Origin: Rhodospirillaceae bacterium
GTDB taxonomy: Bacteria > Pseudomonadota > Alphaproteobacteria > Rhodospirillales > JABHCV01
Length of the DNA stretch: 41,830 bases
Direction of reading: 5' to 3'
Assembly (NCBI GenBank): GCA_013204045.1
Contig: JABMOQ010000086.1
Location: 1 to 41,830, forward strand
Shown here piece after piece: positions 34,053 to 41,511 of the stretch. The notes under the pieces were generated by a model. That model made no database searches. It was not told the origin of the DNA and saw only the letters and a program-made list of their open reading frames with translations. The position numbers and the translations under genes are program-made. Each line of letters starts with the position of its first letter. The first letter of the stretch is position 1.

Positions 34053-34949
34053 GTGACCACCGCCACCGCCCGCGCCGGAGGTAGCCATGCCGCCGCCTAT
34101 GGCGCGGCGGCGTTGGCGGTATTGATCTGGGGCGCGACCCCGGCGGCGACACAGCTGGCCGTCGATGGCATTGACCCGATCACCGCCGGTATTTTACGCA
34201 CCGTTCTGGCTGCCGTGATCACGATTCCGCTCGCCATCTGGTTCAAGATGCCGCGGCCATCAGGCGTTCGCCAGTGGACCCTGCTGGTGGTTTCTGCCGC
34301 CAGCCTGTTTATTGGTTTTCCTTTATTGTTCAGTGTCGGCATCAAGCAGACGTCGGTATCTCACGCCTCGCTAATCAATGCCGCCATTCCGGTTTTCACC
34401 GGATTTTTCGGGGCCATCGCCGAGCGCCGGATACCGGGGCGCTGGTGGTTCGTCGGCATGACGTCTTCATTCGTGGGCGTCGGCATGCTGATCGGCTTTC
34501 GCGATGTCGGCTCCGACGGCGTTACGTTGACCGGCGACCTGTTGTGTCTGGTGTCGTCTGTATTTTCCGGCCTTGGCTATGTGACGGGTACCCGGCTGGC
34601 GCTTTCCATCGGCAGTCGGGCGTCTGCGTTCTGGGGTATCGGTTTCGCCGGGATCATGCTGTTACCGCTGCTTTATGTATATTGGGGGGCGACCGAATGG
34701 GCCGCCGTGTCGGCCATAAGCATCGCCGCCATCGCTTACATGGCATCCGCCAACTCGATCATTGCCTTCTTCGCATGGTACTGGGCGCTGGCGAAGGTTG
34801 GCATCGTGCGCATGGCGCCGGTGCATTTTGCCATGCCGGTGATCAGCCTGACCCTGGCCGTGGTGGTGTTTGGTGAAGTCTTGACCCTGCCGCTGATCAT
34901 GTCAGGCTGTGTTATCATTGCCGGTATCGCGATTGCCAGAAAGGGATAA
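34053..34949 (+). CDS. EamA/DMT family transporter
   Basis: A 298-residue inner-membrane protein with about ten hydrophobic helices in two EamA repeats. The first helix motif is ALAVLIWGATPAATQLAVDGIDP (20-42), a form of the family's WGxxxxxxK-type opening, and the second repeat begins near LTGDLLCLVSSVFSGLGYVTGTRLA. EamA proteins are commonly metabolite or amino-acid exporters. The GTG start at 34053 lies three bases after the DUF1127 gene. Location in a MocR-controlled run with an amino-acid dehydratase points to amino-acid export, an inference. Confidence 0.9.
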   Translation: MTTATARAGGSHAAAYGAAALAVLIWGATPAATQLAVDGIDPITAGILRTVLAAVITIPLAIWFKMPRPSGVRQWTLLVVSAASLFIGFPLLFSVGIKQTSVSHASLINAAIPVFTGFFGAIAERRIPGRWWFVGMTSSFVGVGMLIGFRDVGSDGVTLTGDLLCLVSSVFSGLGYVTGTRLALSIGSRASAFWGIGFAGIMLLPLLYVYWGATEWAAVSAISIAAIAYMASANSIIAFFAWYWALAKVGIVRMAPVHFAMPVISLTLAVVVFGEVLTLPLIMSGCVIIAGIAIARKG

Positions 34950-34963
34950 GGAGCACAGATCCT

Positions 34964-35932
34964 GTGAACTTGAGTTTCACCATCGATGAGCTGGAACAGG
35001 CGGCGGCGCTTGTTTACGCCCACATGCCGCCGACCCCGCAATACGCCTGGCCGCTGCTGGCGATGCGTGCCGGGTGTGAGGTCTGGGTCAAGCACGAGAA
35101 CCACACCCCGATCGGCGCCTTCAAGGTGCGCGGTGGCCTCCATTACATGCAACGCCTGAAGCAAGAGCAGCCGTGCATCACCGGCGTAATTACGGCGACT
35201 CGCGGCAACCACGGCCAGAGCATCGGCTATGCGGCCCGCGTCACCGGTATGAAGGCGACGATCCTGGTGCCGTTCGGGAATAATCCGGAAAAGAATGCGG
35301 CCATGCGCGCACTAGGTGTTGATCTGATCGAACATGGCAATGATTTTCAGGAAGCCGCCGAACACGCGGCGACGCTTGCCGTCAGCCAGGGCTTTCACAT
35401 GGTGCCATCGTTTCATGCAAATCTGGTCGCCGGAGTCGCCAGTTACGGCCTGGAATTTTTCCGCGCTGTTGAAAATATCGACGCGGTGTTCGTCGCCGTC
35501 GGCATGGGCTCGGGAGTCTCTTCGCTTATATGCGCGCGCAATGCGCTGGGCCTGAAAACCAAAATCTATGGCGTCGTCGCCGAGAACGCCCCGGCCTATT
35601 CCCTGTCGTTCCATGCGGGCCGCAAGGTAACTACCGATAGCGCCGATACCCTGGCCGACGGTGTCGCCTGCCGGGTGCCGGACGACCTGGCGCTGGAAAC
35701 CATCATCGAGGGGGCGGCCGATATTATCACCGTTTCCGAGGGTGAAATCCTGGCGGCCATGGCGCATTATCTGACCGACACCCACAACGTCGCCGAAGGG
35801 GCAGGGGCGGTGCCGCTGGCGGCGCTGCTGCAACGCCGCGACGAATTTGCCGGCCAGCGTGTGGGGCTGGTGCTTTCGGGGGGCAATGCGGACAAGGCGC
35901 AGATCATGCAGGCACTACAGGCAGGGCAATGA
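34964..35932 (+). CDS. Threonine dehydratase-like PLP enzyme
   Basis: A 322-residue fold-type II PLP enzyme close to catabolic threonine/serine dehydratases. The PLP lysine is K54 in PIGAFKVRGG (49-58), followed by the ATRGNHGQSIGYAA phosphate/substrate segment (about 78-91), a VGMGSG loop and the terminal LSGGNAD. There is no C-terminal ACT domain, so it is not the feedback-controlled IlvA type. Related enzymes include EutB of hydroxyectoine use, but no ectoine genes are nearby. It starts with GTG, and the following editing gene starts two bases after its stop. Likely substrates are threonine, serine or a hydroxylated analogue. Confidence 0.88.
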   Translation: MNLSFTIDELEQAAALVYAHMPPTPQYAWPLLAMRAGCEVWVKHENHTPIGAFKVRGGLHYMQRLKQEQPCITGVITATRGNHGQSIGYAARVTGMKATILVPFGNNPEKNAAMRALGVDLIEHGNDFQEAAEHAATLAVSQGFHMVPSFHANLVAGVASYGLEFFRAVENIDAVFVAVGMGSGVSSLICARNALGLKTKIYGVVAENAPAYSLSFHAGRKVTTDSADTLADGVACRVPDDLALETIIEGAADIITVSEGEILAAMAHYLTDTHNVAEGAGAVPLAALLQRRDEFAGQRVGLVLSGGNADKAQIMQALQAGQ

Positions 35933-35933
35933 C

Positions 35934-36644
35934 GTGACCGAAGAGCTGTTTCGCGACGATTCTTACCTGAAAGAATGCGACGCCGTGGTGACGGCCGTCG
36001 GCGCGGGCGGCATCGAGCTGAACCGCACAATTTTTTATTACAACAGCGGCGGCCAGCCCGGCGATAGCGGAATCCTGACCACGGCGGACGGATGTAAAGT
36101 GGTTATCACCGACACATGCAAGGAACGCGGCACCGATGCCTTGCTGCATGTGCCGGAAGACGGCGCGCCGCAATTGGCGGTCGGTGATGCGGTCACGGCC
36201 GCCATCGACTGGGACAGGCGCCATCGCCACATGCGCATGCATACTTGTATGCATCTTTTGTGCAGTGTCATCGAAGGCGGTGTTACCGGGGGCTCCATCG
36301 GCGACGGCAAGGGACGCATAGATTTTGATCTTCCCGTCATAGATCTGGACAAACAAGCCATTGCCGACGAAATCAATCGCCGTATAGAAGAAAATCATCC
36401 CGTCGTTTCGTCATGGATAACCGAAGATGAAATGGCGGCGAACATGGACATGGTCCGCACCATGTCCGTTAAACCGCCAAGCGGTCAGGGCCGGGCCCGC
36501 CTGATCAACATAGAAGGCGTCGACCTGCAACCTTGCGGCGGTACCCATGTAGGGTTCACCGGCGAGATCGGTCCGATCCGCATCGGTAAGATCGAAAACA
36601 AGGGCAAGCACAACCGGCGGGTCAACATTCTGTTTGACGAATAG
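35934..36644 (+). CDS. Alanyl-tRNA editing protein, AlaX type
   Basis: A 236-residue stand-alone editing domain homologous to the editing part of alanyl-tRNA synthetase. It hydrolyses mischarged tRNA-Ala, typically Ser-tRNA-Ala. Zinc ligands are H103 and H107 in the HTCMH motif, and C201 and H205 in CGGTH. The N-terminal RTIFYYNSGGQPGDSG (31-46) is the family opening. It starts with GTG at 35934, almost touching the dehydratase stop; an in-frame ATG lies only inside the dehydratase gene. Coupling to a serine/threonine-type dehydratase suggests joint protection against an amino acid that is misused by AlaRS. Confidence 0.92.
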   Translation: MTEELFRDDSYLKECDAVVTAVGAGGIELNRTIFYYNSGGQPGDSGILTTADGCKVVITDTCKERGTDALLHVPEDGAPQLAVGDAVTAAIDWDRRHRHMRMHTCMHLLCSVIEGGVTGGSIGDGKGRIDFDLPVIDLDKQAIADEINRRIEENHPVVSSWITEDEMAANMDMVRTMSVKPPSGQGRARLINIEGVDLQPCGGTHVGFTGEIGPIRIGKIENKGKHNRRVNILFDE

Positions 36645-36647
36645 GAA

Positions 36648-37166
36648 ATGCCAACATCGGGTGACATCGTTATCTCTTATGCCAAAGGTGCGGAGGACAT
36701 GGCGCACCTGAGGGCGTTGTTCACGGAATATCAGCAATGGCTGAACGTTGATTTGTGTTTCCAGGGGTTTGATGAAGAGCTGAAAAATCTTCCCGGAAAA
36801 TATGCCGAACCGAGTGGCTGTCTGTTGCTGGCCCGCGACGGCGACGCCATTGCCGGTTGTGTCGGTATGTGGCCGCTGGCAGAAGGTGTGTGCGAGATGA
36901 AGCGTCTTTATGTTCGCCCCCAATGGCGGGGCAGGGGACTGGGACGCCGCCTTGCAATCGAAATTCTGGCCGAGGCGAAGACCCGCGGTTACCGGATCAT
37001 GTGTCTCGACACGCTGCCGCAACTGACCACCGCCCTGGCCCTCTACAAGAATTTGGGATTCGCGGAAACCGAACCCTATTACGACAACCCCATCGAAGGG
37101 GTCAGCTATCTACAGCTTGACCTCAAGAGCCGCCAGCTGTCTTCGGAAAGTCCGACATCTTCTTGA
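36648..37166 (+). CDS. GNAT family N-acetyltransferase
   Basis: A 172-residue GNAT protein. The acetyl-CoA loop is RLYVRPQWRGRGLGRRL (86-102), with the Q/RxxGxG/A motif as RGRGLG, and the C-terminal motif B is LDTLPQLTTALALYKNLGF (about 124-142). The substrate is unknown. It follows the AlaX gene after three bases and is the last gene of the run. In this setting an amino acid or small toxic amine is a reasonable guess. Confidence 0.9.
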   Translation: MPTSGDIVISYAKGAEDMAHLRALFTEYQQWLNVDLCFQGFDEELKNLPGKYAEPSGCLLLARDGDAIAGCVGMWPLAEGVCEMKRLYVRPQWRGRGLGRRLAIEILAEAKTRGYRIMCLDTLPQLTTALALYKNLGFAETEPYYDNPIEGVSYLQLDLKSRQLSSESPTSS

Positions 37167-37351
37167 AAATACTACGTTTTACCCATATTCGCTGAGCGGT
37201 CGATGGCCCTGCTGGCGGTCCTGGCGGAACCCGGACGGCGTAGGGTTTGTGCGGCGAAGCCGAATCCGGTTAGCATGGCCAACGTTTTCCCGGCGGGGGG
37301 CAAGTCGTGGTTTGGCTTGCCGACGAATAAAGGGGGCGAAAGGAAATCATC

Positions 37352-38716
37352 GTGACAGGGCGTTTGTTGAATATAGCCGTCGTTTTCGTGATCGCGATCG
37401 GCCTGACGGCTTGTGGCGGCGCTCTGCGTACAAAAGTTTTCGATGATTCTTTCTGGACGGCAAGCCCTATGAAGGGCAACCAGACGGCCGAACTGGGCAT
37501 GGCCGAACTGGCCAAAGGCAATTATATCGCCGCAGAATCCGAATTCCAGAAGGCCCTGCAAAAAAACCCGCAAGATATTCACGCCCTTCTTGGCCTCGGC
37601 ATGATCTACCAGAACAACGGACAGGTCACCAAGTCGCGCCAGATGTATGAGGCGATTCTCGCCATCCGCCCGGATGATAGCGAGCAGTTTGTCATCTGGA
37701 AGGGCCTCGCCACACGACCTATCTCTGAAATCGCCAGCGTCAATCTGGCGCTGATGGAAAGCGGCGGTGTGTTGAACGGTATGGGGCAGGATCAGGGTAT
37801 GGGGATGGGGCAGTCGGCCCCTCAGCAGCCGATGATGACCGCACCGACCGGCACCGCGATGACGGCGCGCACCATGCCCATGCAGGCCCCCATACCGGAT
37901 GCCGCCCTGCCGCGATTTACCGAAGCCGACGCCAACATCGTATCGCGGTTCAAGACAATGATTTCGCTGCGCGATCAGGGGCTGCTGACACACGAGGAAT
38001 TCAACACCCGCAGGCAGGCGAATATCGGCGCTCTTTTGCCGCTGACGTCGCCACCACCAGCGTCCGGGCTTGACCGACCGGTGCCGGGCACGGAGCAGAT
38101 ATCGGGCCGTTTGCGCGCCATCGGACGCGGCCTCGAGATGCGTGCCATTTCGGTCGCTCAACATTCCGCCGAACGCTCGATGATACTTGATGCCCTGATG
38201 CCGGCGGCGCCAGTTTCCGTGGCCAACCCGGGGACGCCGCCGCAAGGGCTCCTGGAAGCCGCCGATGCCGTGCGCTGGCTTGAACAACTGAACGAAGAAG
38301 GGCTGATTACGTCTGATGAATATGCCAGCGAACGCATGTCTATCGAACTGGCCATGCAGCCGCGAGCTTCGGCGCAGCCACAAGCGGCGATGCCCATGGC
38401 CGCGCCGTCCATGTCCATGGCCGAGCAACAAGCCGGCGCGCCGAACATGTTGAGCGGTCCGCAACCGGCCGTGCATCTGGCATCCTATCGTTCCCAGAAG
38501 GATGCCGAACGGGGATGGGCACAACTGCGCCGCGCCTTTAACGACGATCTCGGCGGCCTGGTTTCGGAAATCTCCGAGGTCAATCTCGGCGACAAGGGCA
38601 TCTTCTTTCGGCTGAAGGCAGGACCGTTGCCAGACAAGGCAGAATCAAAGGCCCTCTGCGGCAGGCTCAAGGCCCTCCGCCAGTTCTGTGAACCGTCGAG
38701 CATGAATGCTGGTTGA
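37352..38716 (+). CDS. Lipoprotein with TPR, two SHOCT-like segments and SPOR domain
   Basis: A 454-residue envelope lipoprotein starting with GTG at 37352 behind AAAGGAA. The signal ends in GLTAC with the lipid cysteine C21. Residues about 45-112 form TPR-like helices (AELAKGNYIAAESEFQKAL, HALLGLGMIYQNNGQ). A methionine/glutamine/proline-rich linker follows. Two short segments, about 196-224 (ISLRDQGLLTHEEFNTRR) and 306-334 (LEQLNEEGLITSDEYASER), look like SHOCT modules. The C-terminus (373-450, VHLASYRSQKDAERGWAQLRR, then FFRLKAGPLPDKAEAK-like) is a SPOR domain, which binds glycan strands lacking peptides at division sites. This combination is unusual to me. Confidence 0.85.
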   Translation: MTGRLLNIAVVFVIAIGLTACGGALRTKVFDDSFWTASPMKGNQTAELGMAELAKGNYIAAESEFQKALQKNPQDIHALLGLGMIYQNNGQVTKSRQMYEAILAIRPDDSEQFVIWKGLATRPISEIASVNLALMESGGVLNGMGQDQGMGMGQSAPQQPMMTAPTGTAMTARTMPMQAPIPDAALPRFTEADANIVSRFKTMISLRDQGLLTHEEFNTRRQANIGALLPLTSPPPASGLDRPVPGTEQISGRLRAIGRGLEMRAISVAQHSAERSMILDALMPAAPVSVANPGTPPQGLLEAADAVRWLEQLNEEGLITSDEYASERMSIELAMQPRASAQPQAAMPMAAPSMSMAEQQAGAPNMLSGPQPAVHLASYRSQKDAERGWAQLRRAFNDDLGGLVSEISEVNLGDKGIFFRLKAGPLPDKAESKALCGRLKALRQFCEPSSMNAG

Positions 38717-38736
38717 GGGGCTTCTTTAAGCCCCTC
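38715..38736 (+). terminator. Hairpin at the end of the SPOR lipoprotein gene
   Basis: GAGGGGCTT (38715-38723) and AAGCCCCTC (38728-38736) pair perfectly over 9 bp with a CTTT loop, beginning within the stop codon. No T-run follows directly, so it may protect the mRNA end or act only as a weak terminator. Confidence 0.5.
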
Positions 38737-38809
38737 AGTCGCCGGGCGTTCGCTCCGCTCACTTGGCTTTTTGGTTCTCTGGAAGTCAAAACAAGCATGG
38801 CAATAGAAC

Positions 38810-39643
38810 ATGACTCAATCCGAGAAATACGAGGTTTTTAAAGCCCTGCATGAGCGGTCGGGCGCGTTCGTTATTCCCAACCCATGGAATGCGGGCACGG
38901 CCCGAATGCTGACGTCGCTGGGATTTGAAGCGCTGGCGACAACGAGTGCGGGCCATGCCTTTTCGGTGGGTCGCCGCGATTCGACCGCGGCACTAAGCCG
39001 CGACGAAATTTTAATGAATGCCCAGGAGATCGTGGATGCTACTCATTTACCTGTCTCGGCCGACCTTGAGGGCGGGTTTGGAATCTCGCCTGAAGCCTGT
39101 GCGGAAACCATCAGGTTGGCGGCAGACATTGGTTTGGTTGGCGGCTCTATTGAAGATGCCACAGGCAATCCCGATGATCCGATTTTTGAATTTGAACTGG
39201 CGGTTGAGCGTGTCGCCGCCGCATGTAAAACGGCCCGTGACCTGCCCTTTGCTTTGACGGCGCGGGCGGAAAATTTCCTGTTTGACCGCCCCGATCTTGA
39301 TGACACGATTAGTCGGCTGCAGGCTTTTGTAAAAGTCGGGGCCGATGTCGTCTATGCGCCCGGACTGCCGGACCTCGACGCTATTCGCACCGTTTGTGAG
39401 GCCATCGACAAGCCGGTGAATGTCGTCATGGGACTCAGTGGGCCGACATTTTCGGTCGAAGAACTGCAAGCTGTAGGCGTCAAAAGAATAAGCGTGGGAG
39501 GTTCTTTTGCCAGGGCCGCATTGGGTGCGTTCATGCGGGCCGCAAAAGAGGTCAAGGAACACGGAACCTTTGACTATACCGCAGATGCAATTCCGGATGC
39601 TGAAGCCAGCAGCTATATGGCAACAAAAGAGAAGCCCTTTTAA
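38810..39643 (+). CDS. Isocitrate lyase/PEP mutase family enzyme
   Basis: A 277-residue TIM-barrel enzyme of the ICL/PEP mutase superfamily. The metal site motif is SADLEGGFG (about 84-92), with GSIEDATG (about 112-119), and the N-terminal FVIPNPWNAGTARML, LATTSAGHAFSVGRRD stretch marks the subgroup annotated as carboxyvinyl-carboxyphosphonate mutase-like or oxaloacetate/dimethylmalate-lyase-like. The KKCGH loop of true isocitrate lyase is absent, so isocitrate is unlikely. The reaction cannot be fixed from sequence. It converges on the BKACE gene, sharing the TTAA at their stops. Confidence 0.85.
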   Translation: MTQSEKYEVFKALHERSGAFVIPNPWNAGTARMLTSLGFEALATTSAGHAFSVGRRDSTAALSRDEILMNAQEIVDATHLPVSADLEGGFGISPEACAETIRLAADIGLVGGSIEDATGNPDDPIFEFELAVERVAAACKTARDLPFALTARAENFLFDRPDLDDTISRLQAFVKVGADVVYAPGLPDLDAIRTVCEAIDKPVNVVMGLSGPTFSVEELQAVGVKRISVGGSFARAALGAFMRAAKEVKEHGTFDYTADAIPDAEASSYMATKEKPF

Positions 39644-40461
39644 ATTCCGAGTATCTTTCTGGCTTCCTTTACACTCGCCGGATGGCGCCCGTATTCGGGA
39701 CATGCATCGACCACTTGACTGACCAGTTCAGCGTTGCTGTTGGCCAGGCGGGTGCGGTCATACTTCAGGTTGTCTTCCAGCCCGGTGCGCACATGGCCAC
39801 CCAGTTCCAGGCACCATTTCGCGACGCCAAGCTGATGGCGGCCAATACCGGCGGCGGTCCATGTAGCGCCGGGCATTAGCTCGGCCAGTTCCGAAATACC
39901 GAACTCCAGAATCTGGCGCCGGGCCGGCAGGGCGCCCGGAATGCCGAGCACGAACTGCACGTGGGGCGGCGGCTTGATCAGTCCTTTATCAATCAGCGCC
40001 TTGGTGTTGTAGAGCATGGCCATGTCGAAGGCCTCGATCTCGGGCTTGATACCGTTGTCCAACATCATCTTGGCCATGCCTTCGATCAGCTCCGGATGAT
40101 TTTCATAAATCTGGTTGGCGAAATTGACCGAGCCAGTGGCCAGTGACGCCATGTCGGGTTTCAAAGACAGCGGTTTGCCGCGCTGGTTCTGGTCACGGCC
40201 GCGGCCGCCGGTGGAAATCTGGAAGATCATGCCTGGGCAGTGTTTGGCGACGCCTGCCATCAGGGCGGCGAACTTGTCCGGATCGGAAGACGAGCTTTCA
40301 TCCGTCTCGCGCACATGGGCATGAACCAGGGTCGCCCCGGCCTCGAACGCGGCCTGGGTGGAGTCGATCTGCTCGGCGACGGTTACCGGCACCGCCGGGT
40401 TATCGGCCTTGCGCGGAACGGCGCCGGTGATGGCAACGGCGATAATAACGGGGGAGGTCAT
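39640..40461 (-). CDS. Beta-keto acid cleavage enzyme (BKACE, DUF849)
   Basis: A 273-residue TIM-barrel enzyme of the DUF849/BKACE family, which splits beta-keto acids with acetyl-CoA to give acetoacetate and a new CoA ester (for example 3-keto-5-aminohexanoate in lysine fermentation). It opens with IIAVAITGAVPRK (6-18), the family N-terminus. The zinc ligands H47 and H49 lie in VHAHVRE, and ISTGGRG and EIEAFD are present. The substrate is unknown. It lies 11 bases downstream of the lipoprotein gene at 40473-40964 in the same direction and ends against the PEP mutase-like gene. Confidence 0.92.
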   Translation of the reverse strand: MTSPVIIAVAITGAVPRKADNPAVPVTVAEQIDSTQAAFEAGATLVHAHVRETDESSSSDPDKFAALMAGVAKHCPGMIFQISTGGRGRDQNQRGKPLSLKPDMASLATGSVNFANQIYENHPELIEGMAKMMLDNGIKPEIEAFDMAMLYNTKALIDKGLIKPPPHVQFVLGIPGALPARRQILEFGISELAELMPGATWTAAGIGRHQLGVAKWCLELGGHVRTGLEDNLKYDRTRLANSNAELVSQVVDACPEYGRHPASVKEARKILGI

Positions 40462-40472
40462 GAAAAAACCTT

Positions 40473-40964
40473 TTACTGGGCAGGCGGTATGACGTCAGCG
40501 GCCGGCGGCGGAAATTCCTGGGCGCCCCGCGGTGACACCGTGACGGTGACGTTGGCGCCTCTGAGGGCCGAATCCTCAATCTGGATGGTGGCGACGCGTT
40601 CGCCGCGGGTATAGGTCATGACGCTGGTGTCGGACCGGATCGAGGTGATTTCTTGCCAGCCGAAGCCCGGCATTTCCTGCTTGTAGAAATCGAACATATC
40701 GTTGGAACTGTGGGATGCGCTGACCACCAGTCGCCCGATCCATTCATCATTGGTGCCGAAAATAAGGGTTTTACCCATATCGAGCTTGGCCTTGACCGGC
40801 ATGGGTAGATCCGGAAAGCGGGAAAACGATGGTTGTACCGGGCTTTGCTGGTTCTGCTGGCTGGTCTCGGCGTTTGGGCTCAGCATATTGCGCATCTTGC
40901 CCGAGCACGCTCCTAGGAGCAGAGGCGCAATCAACAGGGCAGCAGTCATTTTCTGGTTTTTCAT
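40473..40964 (-). CDS. Small lipoprotein of unknown function
   Basis: A 163-residue lipoprotein. The signal ends in LLGAC with lipid cysteine C20, followed by a glutamine/serine-rich linker (about 33-50). The remaining domain (about 55-150) alternates strands and helices (LIFGTNDEWIGRLVVSASHSSNDMFDFYKQEM, GWQEITSIRSDTSVMTYTRGERVATIQIEDS, given as landmarks). It resembles small periplasmic domains that occur in Rhodospirillales lipoproteins, but I cannot name a family. It begins near the rrn control region, divergent from it, and is probably co-transcribed with the BKACE gene. Confidence 0.85.
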   Translation of the reverse strand: MKNQKMTAALLIAPLLLGACSGKMRNMLSPNAETSQQNQQSPVQPSFSRFPDLPMPVKAKLDMGKTLIFGTNDEWIGRLVVSASHSSNDMFDFYKQEMPGFGWQEITSIRSDTSVMTYTRGERVATIQIEDSALRGANVTVTVSPRGAQEFPPPAADVIPPAQ

Positions 40965-41159
40965 AGGTTTCCGTTCCCCCTCGGTGGGCTGCCCCCAATA
41001 GAAACAGGGGATCCCGGCGAATCGCAGTAGGCAAATCCTATAACATTAGGGGTCATAGACGCCAGAGGGTGGGGCCGATTTGGCCTTCTGGGAGGTGATT
41101 CTCGCTTTTGTGTGCATTGCAGCAAAAAGACCCTTAATTCCTTCCTTCGGGGGGGGCGG
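40965..41159. other. Spacer between the lipoprotein gene and rrn promoter
   Basis: No gene is seen. It must hold the reverse promoter of the lipoprotein gene. It contains G/C homopolymer-rich pieces (about 40976-41000 and a run of seven G near 41150) just upstream of the rrn P1 -35 element. Confidence 0.4.
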
Positions 41160-41188
41160 TTGCGCGGCCCACCCGAAAGGGCTATAAT
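41160..41188 (+). promoter_or_regulatory. rrn promoter P1
   Basis: TTGCGC (41160-41165), a 17-base spacer and a perfect TATAAT (41183-41188). The discriminator that follows (GCCCGCTCG) is GC-rich, as in stringently controlled rRNA promoters. Transcription would begin near 41195. Confidence 0.85.
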
Positions 41189-41195
41189 GCCCGCT

Positions 41196-41227
41196 CGCAA
41201 ACGGTTTCAGGGCTGTTTGCGGGTTTT
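41196..41227 (+). terminator. Terminator-like hairpin directly after rrn P1
   Basis: CGCAAAC (41196-41202) and GTTTGCG (41215-41221) pair perfectly with a 12-base loop, then GG and four T residues. It starts at the predicted first base of the P1 RNA. It may attenuate P1, stop upstream transcription, or shape the 5' end of the leader. Confidence 0.65.
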
Positions 41228-41249
41228 CTAATAAAACTGATTATAAGGT

Positions 41250-41278
41250 TTGACAGGCATAGCTGTCGGGCCTATAAC
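41250..41278 (+). promoter_or_regulatory. rrn promoter P2
   Basis: A perfect TTGACA (41250-41255), a 17-base spacer and TATAAC (41273-41278), followed by a GC-rich CCGGCCTCCG discriminator. Expected start near 41285. The unit around it resembles P1, 90 bases upstream. Confidence 0.85.
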
Positions 41279-41285
41279 CCGGCCT

Positions 41286-41328
41286 CCGCAACACGGTCGG
41301 GGCTATCCCAGCCAAGTTGCGGTTTTTT
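41286..41328 (+). terminator. Terminator-like hairpin directly after rrn P2
   Basis: CCGCAAC (41286-41292) and GTTGCGG (41316-41322) pair perfectly, with an inner GGCT-AGCC stem, followed by six T residues (41323-41328). As at P1, the stem begins at the expected start site. Confidence 0.65.
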
Positions 41329-41329
41329 A

Positions 41330-41341
41330 TGCTCTTTGACA
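41330..41341 (+). promoter_or_regulatory. boxA antitermination site
   Basis: TGCTCTTTGACA differs from the common boxA consensus TGCTCTTTAACA by one base. It lies 170 bases before 16S rRNA and just after the second hairpin, as expected for Nus-dependent antitermination of rRNA transcription. Confidence 0.85.
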
Positions 41342-41489
41342 TTGTGAAGATGACTTGGAAGGGATGCGCAGGCGGCGGTCTGATGTGCTTTGCATATAAG
41401 ACACTCCAAAATATGTGCATTCTTTCAGTTACGTAATACGTAATACGAAACATGTAAGTTTGTGCATTAGGATTGATTCTTGATGAATC

Positions 41490-41505
41490 CCGGAGCTTGC
41501 TCCGG
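41490..41505 (+). other. Hairpin just upstream of 16S rRNA
   Basis: CCGGAG (41490-41495) and CTCCGG (41500-41505) pair around CTTG, seven bases before the mature 16S start. A weaker GATTC-GAATC repeat (41471-41489 region) lies before it. It is probably part of the pre-rRNA processing leader. Confidence 0.5.
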
Positions 41506-41511
41506 AATTTA

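Noticed and set aside
37172-38524. 450-codon open frame on the reverse strand
   Set aside because: It is an antisense shadow of the TPR/SPOR lipoprotein gene. The product is low-complexity H/R/G-rich with no domain.
38796-38840. 14-codon frame overlapping the PEP mutase-like start as a leader peptide
   Set aside because: It has no ribosome binding site and no amino-acid pattern of a leader peptide. It is probably chance.
41429-41447. Short tandem TACGTAA repeats in the 16S leader
   Set aside because: Only about two and a half copies of 7 bases. No clear role beyond leader sequence.
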